25,000 bases of DNA from Chrysomallon squamiferum. Lineage: Eukaryota > Mollusca > Gastropoda > Neomphalida > Peltospiridae. The position numbers and the translations under genes are program-made. The notes under the pieces were generated by a model, which was not told the origin of the DNA, ran no database searches, and was given only the letters and a program-made list of their open reading frames with translations. The stretch lies in assembly GCA_012295275.1 (NCBI GenBank), contig CM022670.1, forward strand, positions 37,894,751-37,919,750. Direction: 5' to 3'. This document shows, piece after piece, positions 10,206-22,730 of this stretch; positions within the stretch are counted from its first letter, which is position 1, and the number at the start of each line of letters is the position of its first letter.

Positions 10206-10707
10206 TCTTCAAAGCACAATAACACAGTCACTGATTGCTTAAAGTGAATAACGGAGATAAAACTCATACTTTGTTCTTTTCTTCTTTGATCAAAAGCGTA
10301 AACGAACGAAACCACGACGTATATAAGGTTTCGTACTAACGGTCTTAATCATTAGATGGCTCAAACGAATGACCAACCAAAACCTCGCTCATCACTGTTA
10401 CATTAGCATGCGTTGGTAACGTAGGCCTTTTAAAACACTAAGGTAACAACACATTACGGTCTGTACAATTATAGCTAAGCTGAAGGATGAGCACGCAAAA
10501 TGATGACAAATTGTCGGCTTAATTTTCGCCCAGCTTTTTCGAGATTTTGCCATTAGTAGAGTTTCTGTTTCCCAAAAGAGAAATATCTGCTGTACGAAGA
10601 TCGATCTGTGTTATCTGCGATGGAAAGATACTCTTGAAATAAATCTTGAGAGAATCTGGTCATGGGATCTATACAACATCTTGTCCGTCGGTTTGTATGT
10701 TGTATGT
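10206..10707. other. Unique intronic stretch, nothing identified
   Basis: Mixed-composition sequence between the polypyrimidine tract and the 71-bp tandem repeat. No exon, RNA gene or repeat recognised. Confidence 0.4.
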
Positions 10708-10850
10708 GTATCTATATATAGTGCAATTTAAACGGTTTATGATTTATCAACAGTTATGTATATAAATTCTAGGGATATGTATCTATAATATAGTGCAATT
10801 TAAACTGTTTTTGATTTATTAACAATTGCGTATATAAATTCTAGGGATAT
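10708..10850. repeat. Two-copy tandem repeat, about 71 bp
   Basis: 10708-10778 and 10779-10850 are tandem copies sharing GTATCTAT, TATAGTGCAATTTAAAC, GATTTAT and TATAAATTCTAGGGATAT, with a handful of substitutions. The copies are direct, with no spacer. Confidence 0.9.
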
Positions 10851-10980
10851 ATTTAAATGTGTTTGTTTGTTTGTTTATTTATTTTACGTTGTAGATAAGG
10901 TTCAAGTTCAAAAACAGATTATGCAGTTTATTAAACAAACATATGACTTTAATGTAATTAGGTATAACAACTACTGTATT

Positions 10981-11039
10981 GATGATGGTGATGATGATAA
11001 TGATGATGATGATGATATATATATATATATATATATATA
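10981..11039. repeat. (GAT)n and (TA)n microsatellites
   Basis: (GATGAT)n to 11016, then (TA)n to 11039. Confidence 0.95.
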
Positions 11040-11159
11040 CAGTTTATTCACTAAAATTCAGCCTCATTTGTTCAAGTATGTCCGTGCATCAGTTAATCGG
11101 GTAACAAATACAAATACTACATTTATTCTCTGAATACTAAACAGGAGAACCAACAGAAC

Positions 11160-11487
11160 ACAATAATAACAACAACACCATCTACAACAACAACAACATC
11201 AATTGCAGTATTAATAGCAGTAATAAGAAAATGAAGAACAGCAACACCGACAATAAATAATAATAATAATAAGAAGAAGAAGAAGAAGAAGAACGACGAC
11301 AACAACAATAACAATAACAATAACAACAACAATAACAACAACAATAATAATAATAATAATAACAATAATAATAATAATAATAATAACAATAAGAAGAAGA
11401 AGAAGAACAACAACAACAACAACCACAGCAACAACAACAACAACAACAACAATAATAACAATAACAATAATAATAATAATAATAATG
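11160..11487. repeat. (AAC/AAT/AAG)n composite trinucleotide repeat
   Basis: More than 300 bp of interleaved AAC, AAT and AAG units, ending about 38 bp from the TM6 exon donor (exon end 11525). Long poly-Leu/Val/Ile frames here are artefacts. Confidence 0.96.
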
Positions 11488-11524
11488 CTTGTTAACATTT
11501 TGTGGAAACTGTTAAACTACTTAC

Positions 11525-11648
11525 CTCATACAGTTCCAAATATACAAAGGCAGAAAACAAAGTATGAACACGATGACGACGACAATCAACATTTTCGCAG
11601 TGCGTCTTCGGGCATTTACCTGCGCTGTCATGGCGTTCTGGCCAACTT
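11525..11648 (-). CDS. GPCR exon: end of ICL3 and TM6
   Basis: This 124-nt exon starts after ctgtgtttgtag and ends ATGAG/gtaagt. Joined to the previous exon it completes a Glu codon, then encodes 40 residues and two bases of an Arg codon. It opens with VGQNAMTAQVNARRRTAKML, a basic end of the third intracellular loop (ARRRTAKM) of the kind that contacts G protein, followed by TM6 with C-F-L-P. Many rhodopsin-class receptors have CWxP here; Phe (or Tyr) in place of Trp is seen in orexin/allatotropin-type receptors, so this is not a defect. The exon ends in ECL3 with YIWNCM. Confidence 0.92.
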
Positions 11649-11898
11649 CTACAAACACAGAAAAGAAAAAGAAATTCATAATAAAAAACAGAAATTTAAT
11701 AATAAGAATAATAATGGTCATAGTGATGACGGTGATAATGATATTTCGTAAACCTGTCTTTAAAATTACGAGTAACAGAATGAATAAATATTTGTTTAAT
11801 GAGCTCTTTTATTCAGTGGATGTAATTTTAGATTACAGCGCTCAGTTCTGTGATTTAACCCCGTTATTGAAAATGATAGCATTTGTGTTTTCACGTAT

Positions 11899-12203
<305 letters not shown>

Positions 12204-12269
12204 TTGAGAGATTGTGAGAAAGAGAATGACAGACAGACAGAAACACAGACATAGACAGACAAACAGACA

Positions 12270-12825
12270 TGAAAAGAGATCAAAAGTATTTATAGTAGTA
12301 GTTGTAGCATCATCTAAAACTATCAGTATTAATGTTAATAATATTAGTGTTAATACTAATATAACAATACAGTATTATTATAACTCTGATAACATAATGT
12401 CATACCGGAATGTATCAGAAACAAACGTGATCAAAACCTGATAACAGAAGTAGTAACATGAGTCGCTACCTTTTCTGCAGCGATATCAATATAATATTGT
12501 CATAACATCTATCTAACTGTCGGGGCATAATAACTCAAATTTTATCTTCGTTTTTTCTTTATAAGTCTGTTAATACAGTCTCGAATATGTTTCAAAGTGA
12601 AGTGGGATTTGCCTCAGCAACGAACGCAATTCTTCAAAGATCTCTTTAAGTACATGATTGTCTTCACGCATTCGCAAACAAAAAAGGCAGCACTGTCAGT
12701 TATGTCAGTTTGTCTGACAAAATCTGACATCAGAGACAGAAAAATCATTAGTGAACTCGTCCTTACAATATTACTAAAACTTCACTGCTAAAATGACAGT
12801 AGATAAAACGTATCATTAAGACGTC
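12270..12825. other. Intronic stretch, nothing identified
   Basis: AT-rich and mostly non-repetitive. A plus-strand open frame at 12597-12791 shows no recognisable domain. Confidence 0.35.
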
Positions 12826-13089
12826 TACAAATAAATAAATAAATAAATAAATAAATTTAAAAACATAAAAAGATAAATAAAAAGAAGAAGAAGAAGAAAA
12901 AAATTAAATAAAAAGAAGAAGAAGACAAAAGAAGAAATCTCTCTCTTTTCTCTCTGTTTTATATTAATGAAAGTTAAATCATTCGCCTTCATTATTATTT
13001 ATATTATAAATGCTTTTCATTTGCATCTTAAAATGAATATACCTAAGCTAATTACAAAATAAATTCGCCTTCAATTATATTTTTTTGAT

Positions 13090-13120
<31 letters not shown>

Positions 13121-13123
13121 TGT
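12826..13123. repeat. (AAAT)n, (GAA)n and (TTTA)n low-complexity blocks
   Basis: (AAAT)n at 12826-12857, GAA-rich 12880-12935, (TTTA)n at 13087-13123. The first and last blocks are reverse complements of each other. Confidence 0.9.
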
Positions 13124-13184
13124 ATTTACAATAATATTTAATTATTCGATATAATTTTTCGACTGATATACAATCACCACATTT

Positions 13185-13325
13185 CCATCCATCCATCCAT
13201 CCATACTCACATACATACATACTTACATACATACATGCATACACACATATACATACTTACATACATATACATGCATATATGTTCATACATATACACATAG
13301 ATGCATTCATACATAGAAACATATA
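13185..13325. repeat. (CATC)n then (CATA)n microsatellite
   Basis: Five CCAT units at 13185-13204, followed by degenerate CATA/TACA units. Confidence 0.93.
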
Positions 13326-13512
13326 CACAACAATGGAACAATAACAGTAACATAATAGCATTTTCTAAAGTGATAATGCAACAGAATTATTAACGTTCTG
13401 TTTGCGTGTACATCATATATTCATGTTATCTTTTAAATAGCGTACCTGCTTAAACTTCTAAATAAATCATAATTCAAACTGCAATGAAATATTCATGTAT
13501 ATTCTCTAACAG

Positions 13513-13558
13513 GTTGCTAAGCAACATCTGAGATAAGAGAACGTTTATTATGACGTCA
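13513..13558. promoter_or_regulatory. X-box-like palindrome plus CRE
   Basis: GTTGCTAAGCAAC (13513-13525) is a perfect inverted repeat resembling the RFX X-box. A TGACGTCA follows at 13551-13558. Another X-box-like half site lies near 13769 (GGTTGCTATGGAAA). It sits in the TM5-TM6 intron. Motif evidence only. Confidence 0.35.
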
Positions 13559-13819
13559 TAAAAAAGCGTTTCTTACACGAAACCTAAAGGGCTTTTCCTA
13601 AAAGGAAAATGAACGGATATTATTTATACTGAATTGCATTTATGCGCTAAAATTTTGTTATTAGATTACCTCCATTACCACGTAAAACAAAAGCGTTACA
13701 ATCTCCGAGCACTTAGAAATAATGCTTCATAAAAAATAAAAAAATAATAATAATTAAATTTTAGAAACGGTTGCTATGGAAATGGTAAGTTGTTTTAGCT
13801 AATACGTGGGAGTTTTTGT

Positions 13820-13850
<31 letters not shown>

Positions 13851-13900
13851 CGCCTTGTTTTCTTTACTTTTCTTTTTTTTTTTTTTTTTTTTTTTTTTTC
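13820..13900. repeat. Paired poly(T) tracts
   Basis: T runs at 13823-13850 and 13872-13899, separated by a CT-rich spacer. Confidence 0.93.
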
Positions 13901-13904
13901 CGGT

Positions 13905-14570
13905 TGCCATTTTTAAACTTTCTGCTTGCATTCTATCTAGTCTTCGATTTAATTTCATCTGTAAAGAAAACTCATAAAATATTTACATGTCAGGCAGGAG
14001 TTTGGGGCTTCGCTTGTTTTCAGACTTTGAAAATAACTGTATACGTAATCACGAAAACACAAAGCATTTATGCTGTTTACACTTTATATATGATTACATA
14101 ACACCGCATAAAGACGATTATTAATTTTCTCTGGCATATATTCAGAATAAATAACACATCCGGCTGAATGCAACAAGAATCAGAATGTTGAGATGACCTT
14201 TATATTAAAGAGAGAAGCATATAGATTTTGTAAATGTTAATATTTAAATAGACTCTAAATATTTATGCTCCGTGGGCAGATGAAAGGTTCATATAGATAA
14301 GATAGGTGAATGGGGAAACATCTCTGTTTGTTAACCTTTTAAATGGAGCCACAACTGAGAAATTTGGTAACGAATATGGATTTGATTATCGAATTCTTTT
14401 TTTTCTCGAAATTCGTTCATTCTACGATTTAACTCGATTTTTCTTGAATGCCCGCAATGAAGTTTTTTTCCACGTAACGTCTTTTGTTACATAATTCATA
14501 GTGATTGCTTATGTAGTTATCTCCGTCTTTTTATAATTCATTTTTCATCTTCAGGATATATGATAAAACA
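13905..14570. other. Intronic stretch, nothing identified
   Basis: AT-rich sequence without strong repeats. Open frames at 13904-14101 and 14306-14494 show no recognisable domain. Confidence 0.35.
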
Positions 14571-14859
14571 TGTTAAAAAAAAAAAAAATAATAAAAAAAA
14601 AAAAAAGGATTTGCTAAAATATATTTTATATATATCGATGAATACGTTAAATAAAATTTGACCAAAATCTACTCAAATCAGATTCAAGAAACGAAAATAA
14701 AAATAATTAAATACGTCAGCAGAACAAACAAAAAAAACAAACAAGCAAACAAGCAAACGAATCCAGCAAGTTAAAACGATTTGGCTGGAAATTAACTCTT
14801 GATTATCAACGCATACTATAATCAGTGACATTTTCCATTATCTGTAAACGTAATAAACG

Positions 14860-15660
14860 TACAGTTAATTAATTACTTTACAGCACATTTACGTCTGCAC
14901 TCTCTTTACGTCGGTCGCGTCACTACATACGTCAGACAGAGTTCCAACCTTCACAGACTTTCCGTTCGAGAATTCGAGAAAGTTCTGATACACTTAAACC
15001 CTCTGTGCAACCCGCGCCTGACATCAGCCAGCCCTCTTACATAAACTAGTCATCGATACTTGCTTTCGTGGCCAAAATATGACATTCATAAACACAGCCG
15101 CAGACAAAACTACGTTTGACCGTATGATACATAATTAATACTGTTTAAACAAAGTCGGAGGTATACATCGGTTAGCAAACACTCAAGTCTAGCTATAGCT
15201 GTAATTGATTACTGTTACGGCGCAAGCCAATTAAAACGGGAGGTACGCGCGCGTGCCAGTGATGACACTTCTGCTCCGGATAATTGGCGGTTTGGGAATA
15301 TTTAATACGAACTCGGATATTTAAGGCAAATCTCCCGTCCCCCACGATGCCACTGATGTGTCTCGTTGATGAATTGTGATTGGTCACTATATTATCCCTC
15401 TGTCCCCCGCTCAGGCAGATGAGAATGAACTGACCTGACACTGGAACTATAAGTCAGAAAGTTTGAAACAAATGACTTGTCAGCCGACATCGATTTCCCC
15501 AACTACTCATTCAGTGAGGAGTCGAAACAAAGCGTATGTCTGTGACAAATTTAAACGCTCTTTGCACCGAGCTGGATCCATCAGGTTCAGGACTGGGTGA
15601 TTCGGTAATGAATTTCGGTCCATGAACTATTATTTCGCTAATGAATATCAGATTCAAAGC
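14860..15660. other. Repeat-poor, GC-richer island in the TM5-TM6 intron
   Basis: About 800 bp with no microsatellite and visibly more G and C than its surroundings, including ACGCGCGCGTG near 15244 and a homeodomain-type TAATTGATTA near 15201. No exon was recognised: an open frame at 15193-15441 (minus) matches nothing I know and lacks splice support. It could be an intronic enhancer, an old transposon piece or an unrecognised exon. Confidence 0.35.
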
Positions 15661-16421
15661 TACTTAAAACCTGAAGACAAATTCTTTCAAAAGTTAAATA
15701 TTTTATAGGAGTTTAGAAACATTTTCATACTCTCATATAAATTTGTTTTTGAAAAATCTCTTATGTAATTAATATCAGTAAAACGGTAAATAATTAACAA
15801 ACATTTGGGACTTTTTCATTTTTTAATTACAGCTTCTGAGTTATATTATTTTTGTTCTACTGCCAGCAAGCTTGATAAATCTTAATTCAACAAACAGAAT
15901 GAGTAAAACTAAAATTCACATCACGGAATATACTCCATTAACCAGATGCGAGTTTATCAAAATGTAGATATACGCTCAGATTGTTATTTGTTAACTCGGG
16001 TTACAAAACAATATGCTGCAACACAAAAACGAGATTTTTTTATTTTTTATATTTTTTTTTTTTATAAAACCAAAAAAAGTTACGTCTGGATTTGTTGCAA
16101 ATTGTTTGATGTTGCTGTCGTTTAAATAAGACAGCGACGTTTGTCACGACTTGCAGTCACTGCAAACTTCTGTAATCGTTTAGAGAGCGACTTCCAAACA
16201 GCAGCAGTAATTGTTTCATTTTTCAACATAATCGTGAATCACAGGTAGCGGATCTGACTCCAGGCTATTAGAAAATAGATCGGATACGTTCCAGTCAGTT
16301 GTAAAATTAGAATCAAACCAGAACACACACGGTTTGAGTTACGCTTGGATTTCGGTACAGTTTCCAGAATTAATTTTAAAGCTGACGAGAAAAACTGAAC
16401 TGATGGAAAGATGACACTTAT
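15661..16421. other. Intronic stretch, nothing identified
   Basis: AT-rich, with a T-rich run at 16034-16062. No exon, RNA or mobile element recognised. A poly(A) tract follows at 16424-16455. Confidence 0.4.
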
Positions 16422-16741
16422 CTTGAAAAAAAAAAAAAAAAAAATAAAAAAAAAGATCCTTCTTTTTAACAACATTGCAGTTCTTACTTAAAGTGGAAAA
16501 TTAAAAAACCAATAGAATTTCTGTCCAGATAAGCTTGGGCGTTAATTTGAAATCTTTGTTATTTTCTAGAGCATTGTGTCTAAATGTTAATATGATCTGC
16601 AGGCAGTTATATCAATATCTTTGAAAAAAAATTATTAACTCGGGAATTGATGAACGGACTTTATTCCATACTTAACTTGATATCCTCATTCTCAGCGTGT
16701 ATTTAATGCTATTTAAAGACATGGAACCATGATCAACACAT

Positions 16742-17024
<283 letters not shown>

Positions 17025-17365
17025 AAACAGGACCTCATTCAGATGTGATGACGCCCCAAGCGTGGACAAATATTGTTATTTAACAATCAAAGAGATATTC
17101 GCTAAGATCTCTTCTAGCTGCGAGACCCTAAGCTAAGATAAACTGGGTAAGTTTAATAACGTACAGGTAATTAATTATTTTACAGTAAGTACACGGCTCT
17201 AAGCTTTACCATCTTTGGCTTAAAGGCAAAATCTGATGCCCAGCGTACTCAAGAGAAGTAGTTGGATAAAAACAGAGCGCGTTGATGTAGGCAGTTGTAG
17301 GAAGGATGACGTGGGAAAGAAAACAAAAACAAAAACAACAATAACAAATGACAAAACCACCTCAC

Positions 17366-17747
17366 CTGTAAGAGACTGTTCTGACCGCGTGCTTGACCAC
17401 AGGCACCTGGCAATGGCGATGTAGGTGAAGCCCATGACGATAATGGGCAGAATGTAGAACGCCACGATCATGAAGATGTCGAAGTTGAAGGCCAGGCGAG
17501 TCATGTTGCTCTGCGGCGTGCACGACGTGAGCAGCACCGTCAGCGCCCTAGGCACAAGGTCGTCGTGTTTCTCGGCGAAGATCCACAGGCGCGGAGACGA
17601 GGCGGCGTGAGCAGTGATCCAGATGACGATGAGGGCGGCCACCACTCTTCTCCTCGTCTCCTTGAAGGTCAGAGGTCGACATATCGCGCACCAACGTTCC
17701 ACGGAGATCGCGGTCAAGGTCATGACGGAAACTATCACCGACACCGT
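17366..17747 (-). CDS. GPCR exon: TM3, TM4, ECL2, TM5 (orexin/allatotropin-receptor type)
   Basis: This 382-nt exon encodes 127 residues plus one base. The acceptor is attattgcag/ACGG and the donor TTACAG/gtgagg. It begins TVSVIVSVMTLTAISVERW: TM3 with the ERW variant of the DRY motif at residues 17-19, which is typical of orexin, allatotropin, NPFF and SIFamide receptors. TM4 follows (about 35-52, Trp43 as the conserved 4.50 position). ECL2 carries Cys76, the usual disulfide partner of a Cys at the top of TM3, and an N-glycosylation sequon NMT at 81-83. TM5 (about 90-112) has Pro101, then the start of ICL3. The start is phase 0, right after a residue expected to be Gln in this family. The exon is visibly much richer in G and C than the surrounding introns and the other exons. 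A Cys (C20) replaces the usual aromatic residue after ERW. Confidence 0.93.
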
Positions 17748-17751
17748 CTGC

Positions 17752-17843
17752 AATAATAATAACAATAATAATAATAATAATAATAAAATTTGATGGCGTC
17801 AATAAATGAAAGCTCAATAAAGATTAATTGTGATTACTTTATT

Positions 17844-17918
<75 letters not shown>
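17752..17918. repeat. (AAT)n and (CT)n microsatellites next to the TM3 exon
   Basis: (AAT)n at 17753-17787 abuts the acceptor of the TM3 exon, so on the transcribed strand its (ATT)n serves as the pyrimidine-containing tract. (CT)n follows at 17848-17918. Confidence 0.95.
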
Positions 17919-17922
<4 letters not shown>

Positions 17923-17997
17923 TAAATGAACGTAAGTTTAATATACCTAATCAAAATAACTGTAGAAGAAAACCAGTTCTTTTATTCATGTTATTGT

Positions 17998-18000
<3 letters not shown>

Positions 18001-18032
<32 letters not shown>
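18001..18032. repeat. (TA)n microsatellite
   Basis: About 16 TA units. Confidence 0.95.
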
Positions 18033-18036
<4 letters not shown>

Positions 18037-18670
18037 GTAACGAACGAACATCTCTTTATTATATCTGTCATTGACATCGATATCATATGGGATATTATTC
18101 ACTCATTAAAGAATCTCCTTGAACTTTGACACCCAAGGAAAAAGTGCATGTCGCTCTGAAACGAAAGTATGAGTATTTGATAGAGTGATTTTGTTTTCCC
18201 AGCCGACTGTTTGTAATGTATTTGTCACGATACAGGCTGTTTCTGCCCAGACAGCTTGACGTTTTGAAGCTCATAACAACTGCAGAGAAAGTAGTAATCT
18301 TATTACAGGAGATTCAAATTTAGAATTGAATTGCATCTTAATGCTGCAGCATAAAATGCCAAACGTCCTCTTTAAACGATTTATTACATAAAATGGTCAC
18401 AGGGGTTATTAAGCGGATACGAATATGAATGCTAGTGACATGTCTGTGAAAGAAAACAAAAAATAAGAAAAAAGAAATAAAAGAAATCGCGTCAGTTATC
18501 TTCTAGAGATCGTCTAAACAGTATGACTTGAATAATTCGGTGATTATTTCATTGAGAAAGCAGTTATTTAATTTGCACTTGAAAATCAATTGTCATTTGT
18601 ATTGTCTGTGTGCAAAACTGCTTATAGAACGAAATACCAAATGTGGCTGATTCGATTTGAAGGCAGAATG
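18033..18670. other. Non-coding stretch, nothing identified
   Basis: No simple repeat, exon or RNA gene recognised. Confidence 0.4.
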
Positions 18671-18985
18671 GTAACAATAATCATAACCATAATAACAACA
18701 ACGACACCAGCAGCAGCAGCCATAACAAGAACAAAACAAGAAGAATCGTAATAATAAGCAATAGCAATAGTAGTAGTAGTTGTAGTAGCTATAGTAGTAG
18801 TAAAGGTAGTAGTAATAGTACTGGTAATAACAGTAGCAGTAATAGTAATAATAATATAGTAGTTGTTGCAGCAGTAGAAATAATTAGATGAGCTGTAGGA
18901 AAACAGTAAACTTCAATAGCTGTAGTAGTTGTTGTTGTGATGGTTGTCGTTATAGTAATGGTGATGGTTGTCGTTATCCTCGTCA
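18671..18985. repeat. (AAC/AGC/AGT/GTT)n composite trinucleotide repeat
   Basis: Degenerate CAA, CAG, AGT and GTT units over about 310 bp, the strand bias flipping near 18860-18930. Confidence 0.9.
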
Positions 18986-20265
18986 TTACTAACATCATTA
19001 TGAATTCAAAATTGCTAGATTCGAGTTTCAGTGAAAATATTTACAATTTTACTTATTAGTGCCGAACATTTGTTTTGTATTATGATACACGAATACGTCT
19101 ACGTGTTATTTATTGTTTCTTTTTGTTGTTGTTGTTGTTTTCTTTTTGTTCAGAGTTATTGTTACTGAGTAAAGCATTCTGTAACAGAAAGAGGATTGCC
19201 TTCACATAACCAGAAACGAAATAGTAGTCTCCTCTAATTCCAAAATGGTATGGTATACCTCTAGTCTCGCTTGCTGCTATATTCCTTGTCACGTTTAGAT
19301 TTCTGTCAGGATAGTGTGTCCATGTAAAACAACAGAACCGAACTAAAACGAACCCATGACATAAAATAAACATGGTTCTACGACATTTTTTTTCTAGTCC
19401 AGAATATTAAAGTGTATATACGACATTTTAAAACAGTAAAGAATTATTTATATACATTATCCGATGTTGTTTAATATTTTAGAGAGGCAGAGAAAGAAAA
19501 ATGGTAAAACAGAACAAGAAATAGAATAATAAAACAGAAAAAAGACAAAATATTAATAAAAAAAAATAGTGAAAGAAAATAAGCGAATGCATTATTTCAG
19601 ATACAGTGGAGAGAGAAAGTCCTTCTTAAAGGTGATTAGCAAAAAAACTACAAATAACTGAACACTTCGGTTAAAATCTAAAATAACGACAATTTGATAC
19701 CGACGGAAACACGTTTTGTTTGATCGCTAAGATGGGATAGACACTGTATCTTCGTCCGTCCGGTTCGGGAAGATTTTTAGATTATTGACGAATTTGAGAT
19801 GAATATGCTAGCCATTCTAATATCTGTCCTCATCAGCAAACCACGGAACCGATGCCAAATTAAGAAACAACTAAGTTGCCCAAGGGAAAAAATCAACACA
19901 GAGATAATCCCAGACATTACTAACGCGGACCGTGGCGTAACACGATGACGCGCTGTTACAGAAACAAGCGGCTTTTACGCACTTCAGTGGAAGATTAAAA
20001 AAATGAAGAAAAAGAAAAAGAAAAAAAAAATTGCGGAAAGAAAACGATTAGCTTCGCTGCAGGCTTGATCGGTTAAGCAAAGCACAACTGACTTGCAGGA
20101 AATTACTGAGAGTATTTTGAGCATGCCAGGACGTCGTCCAAGAAAGAAACGTTTAAGGAATTAATTGCGATGATAATGATGTTAAATGATTTATTTTGTT
20201 CATAATTTGATTTCCTGATACCATTAAATTAACTGTCTGTTTTATAAAATTGAGCTGTATGTAAA
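18986..20265. other. Non-coding stretch, nothing identified
   Basis: A short (TTG)n at 19120-19138 and A-rich runs at 19995-20030 are the only patterns. TM1-TM2 of the receptor was searched for here on the minus strand and not found. Confidence 0.4.
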
Positions 20266-20271
20266 CGTATG

Positions 20272-20302
<31 letters not shown>

Positions 20303-20382
20303 ATGTATGTGTCTATGTGTGGTTGTCTCTGTGTGTATATGTATGTATGTAAGTATACATGTATATGGGTGTGTATGTATAA
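20266..20382. repeat. (CTGT)n then (TATG)n microsatellite
   Basis: Seven CTGT units at 20274-20301, followed by degenerate GTAT units. Confidence 0.94.
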
Positions 20383-21715
20383 TAATACAAAATGTACAGG
20401 AATAATAAATTAACATAAATTATTTTTGAACAGGATTCTCAGATGAAGACGAATCTGATTTAAAAAAATGTATTAGATAATGCAGATAATTAATTTTTTT
20501 TTTAAAAGCCAAAAAAAAGCAAAACTCGAATATAAATGAGGTTAAAAATGAATAGTATCATAAGTCAAACGATTCCTACAGAAAATAAAATTCGAAATAA
20601 AGACGACACATATCAGACGCGATCATGAATTAACAAACGTATTGCAGTGGTTATAATCCAGCCGACTGGAACCACTCCCACATCGAGTTAAAGCTTTACC
20701 TAAACATCTACAAATTACATTTTAACCACGAGAATACATCACCAAAGGACATTAAAACTGTGGACGAGAGAAAATTACTCGTAATTTAAACGACGCAATT
20801 ACCATATCAGACATATTATTGAAAAATATTATTTGCATGAAATCGGTGGTAATTGCAAACCTTTTGGTCTGTCATGAGCCAAGGATTAGCTTCGGGGAAA
20901 ACTCTTACGAGATAGACACAGCGAAAACGAAACCTCCGAATCAATATCACGTTACGCTGCACGGGTATTTTTGATTTCACCAGTGACGATATTAACAGAG
21001 TAAAAGTAGGTCCTTCCTTGACAGTAAGTATGCAGGAAATAATTTGCTTTTCTCGACGTAAAAAAAAAATCTATATTTTTGTTTCTAAACCGACAAACCG
21101 GGAAGGGAAGGGAAAAGGAAGGGAAAGGTATCTGTCCGTTTTTGATATGGAACTGAAGTCGTGCTAGACTGGTGCATGTGTGCAAACCATGGCGCTGTCA
21201 TTTACCAAACGGGGAAAAAAAAATTCAATGATATAACCAGTTCAGAAGAAGAAGGGGTCGCGGGAAGCCTCGATTAGACTTGAAGCCTGAACAGCTCGCA
21301 GGACCGCTACATGGAAAAACGAAGCGACTTATTAACCAGCTCCATGTGTGATTGTGTGTGTGTGGGGGGGGAGAATCGTGACGCCCAATCCTGTTCTACT
21401 GATTTAGCTGAATTCGATCACTCCGAAAACACTCTTCACTTTATGGCGCAGACGACTCAGCGCCCATTCGAATGCCGAGCACCGCGTCGCTAATCTAGAA
21501 GTTTGTGAACCAGTCGCTGCTACTCGAGTGCAGTCAGTTTGTTAAAAGTGAGCCCAGGTCACGGAGAGGTTTCACAACAGAGCCGTCTGATGAAAGCTAA
21601 TTTCCTTCTGGTCCTTTATGGCATGTGTTTAATTATGTGCCTGTTTGTCTACCCAGCACGCTTTAGCGATTCATTTCATACCTCGATATTATTTTACGTA
21701 AATATAGGCGCATAC
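20383..21715. other. Non-coding stretch, nothing identified
   Basis: Mixed composition, GC-richer at 21170-21550. A plus-strand open frame at 21311-21493 has no recognisable domain. No TM1-TM2 exon was found. Confidence 0.4.
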
Positions 21716-21853
<138 letters not shown>

Positions 21854-22287
21854 TTATGATATTTAATAAGAATAGCTAACTTTTCCAACAAATGAAAATT
21901 ATTTCAGTGAAAATAAAAGATAATAAAAAGAAAGAGTTTATCAGATTGTTGTATTTAGTATCTCAGTAGATGTTTGTCTAGACTGCTTATTTCATTTTCA
22001 TGATTATCAGTGTAGTAGAGAAACAATTGTTATTGTTATTAATATTATTATTGCTGTTGCTACCTATCGTATCAAAATATAAAGTTGTTTGTTAATACCT
22101 ATATATATATATTGTGTGTGTATATATACACACATTACTTTATCAAGTTTCTGATAGGCTTATATAGGCCTACAAGGAATATTTGTAACATAAAACAGGA
22201 CAAACGTTTTGACTGTCTTGATCTATGATTGGAAGGAAAATAAGCGCAAAATTAAAAACAAAAAGGGTTTCGATCATGCCTATCAAA

Positions 22288-22385
22288 GTAATACTAGTAG
22301 AAATAGAAGTAGAAACAGTAGTAGTGGTAGTAGTAGTAGTAGTTGTTGTTGTTGTTGTAGCAATGATAATAATGATAGCAGTAGC
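22288..22385. repeat. (AGT)n and (TTG)n trinucleotide repeat
   Basis: TAGTAG units to 22340, TTG units to 22358, then mixed units. Confidence 0.93.
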
Positions 22386-22510
22386 AGAGTTTTATCATAA
22401 ACGCTACATCAGCAGAACAGTTATAATAATATTATAAATGAAATAAAAGAAATAATTCGTATTGTAAAAGAGTGGAAAAGTAAGTTAAATGACAGTCAAA
22501 CAAATGTATT

Positions 22511-22512
22511 GC

Positions 22513-22544
<32 letters not shown>

Positions 22545-22556
22545 TTGTGTGTGTTT
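22511..22556. repeat. (GT)n microsatellite
   Basis: About 20 GT units with two interruptions. Confidence 0.94.
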
Positions 22557-22635
22557 TCACATACATAAATCAGCGTTAAACAAAAATCGTTTCATGTTTC
22601 CGTTAAAGATTTATATCAGTCGTCGATATTTGCAT

Positions 22636-22730
22636 TAATGTAACCGGTGGGAATTGAACTCATTGCTGTGTGTTTGAACAGGAAACATCCTCTTGGCGAA
22701 ACTCAGACCTCGCTGAGACAAAAATCAGAA
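22636..22730 (-). mobile_element. Possible decayed tRNA-derived SINE
   Basis: The minus strand contains AATGAGTTCAATTCCCACCGG, a B-box-like segment in the setting usual for tRNA-derived SINEs (GTTCGATTCCC), with a possible weak A-box about 40 bases upstream. No intact body or tail is visible. The call rests on the B-box context only. Confidence 0.35.

Noticed and set aside
11123-11498. Poly-Leu/Val/Ile membrane-like open frames
   Set aside because: Translation of an AAC/AAT/AAG repeat; the hydrophobicity is an artefact.
15193-15441. Minus-strand 82-residue frame in the repeat-free island
   Set aside because: No recognisable domain and no phase-matched splice sites; the receptor exons join without it.
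21311-21493. Plus-strand 60-residue frame in GC-richer sequence
   Set aside because: No domain, no splice or start context that stands out.
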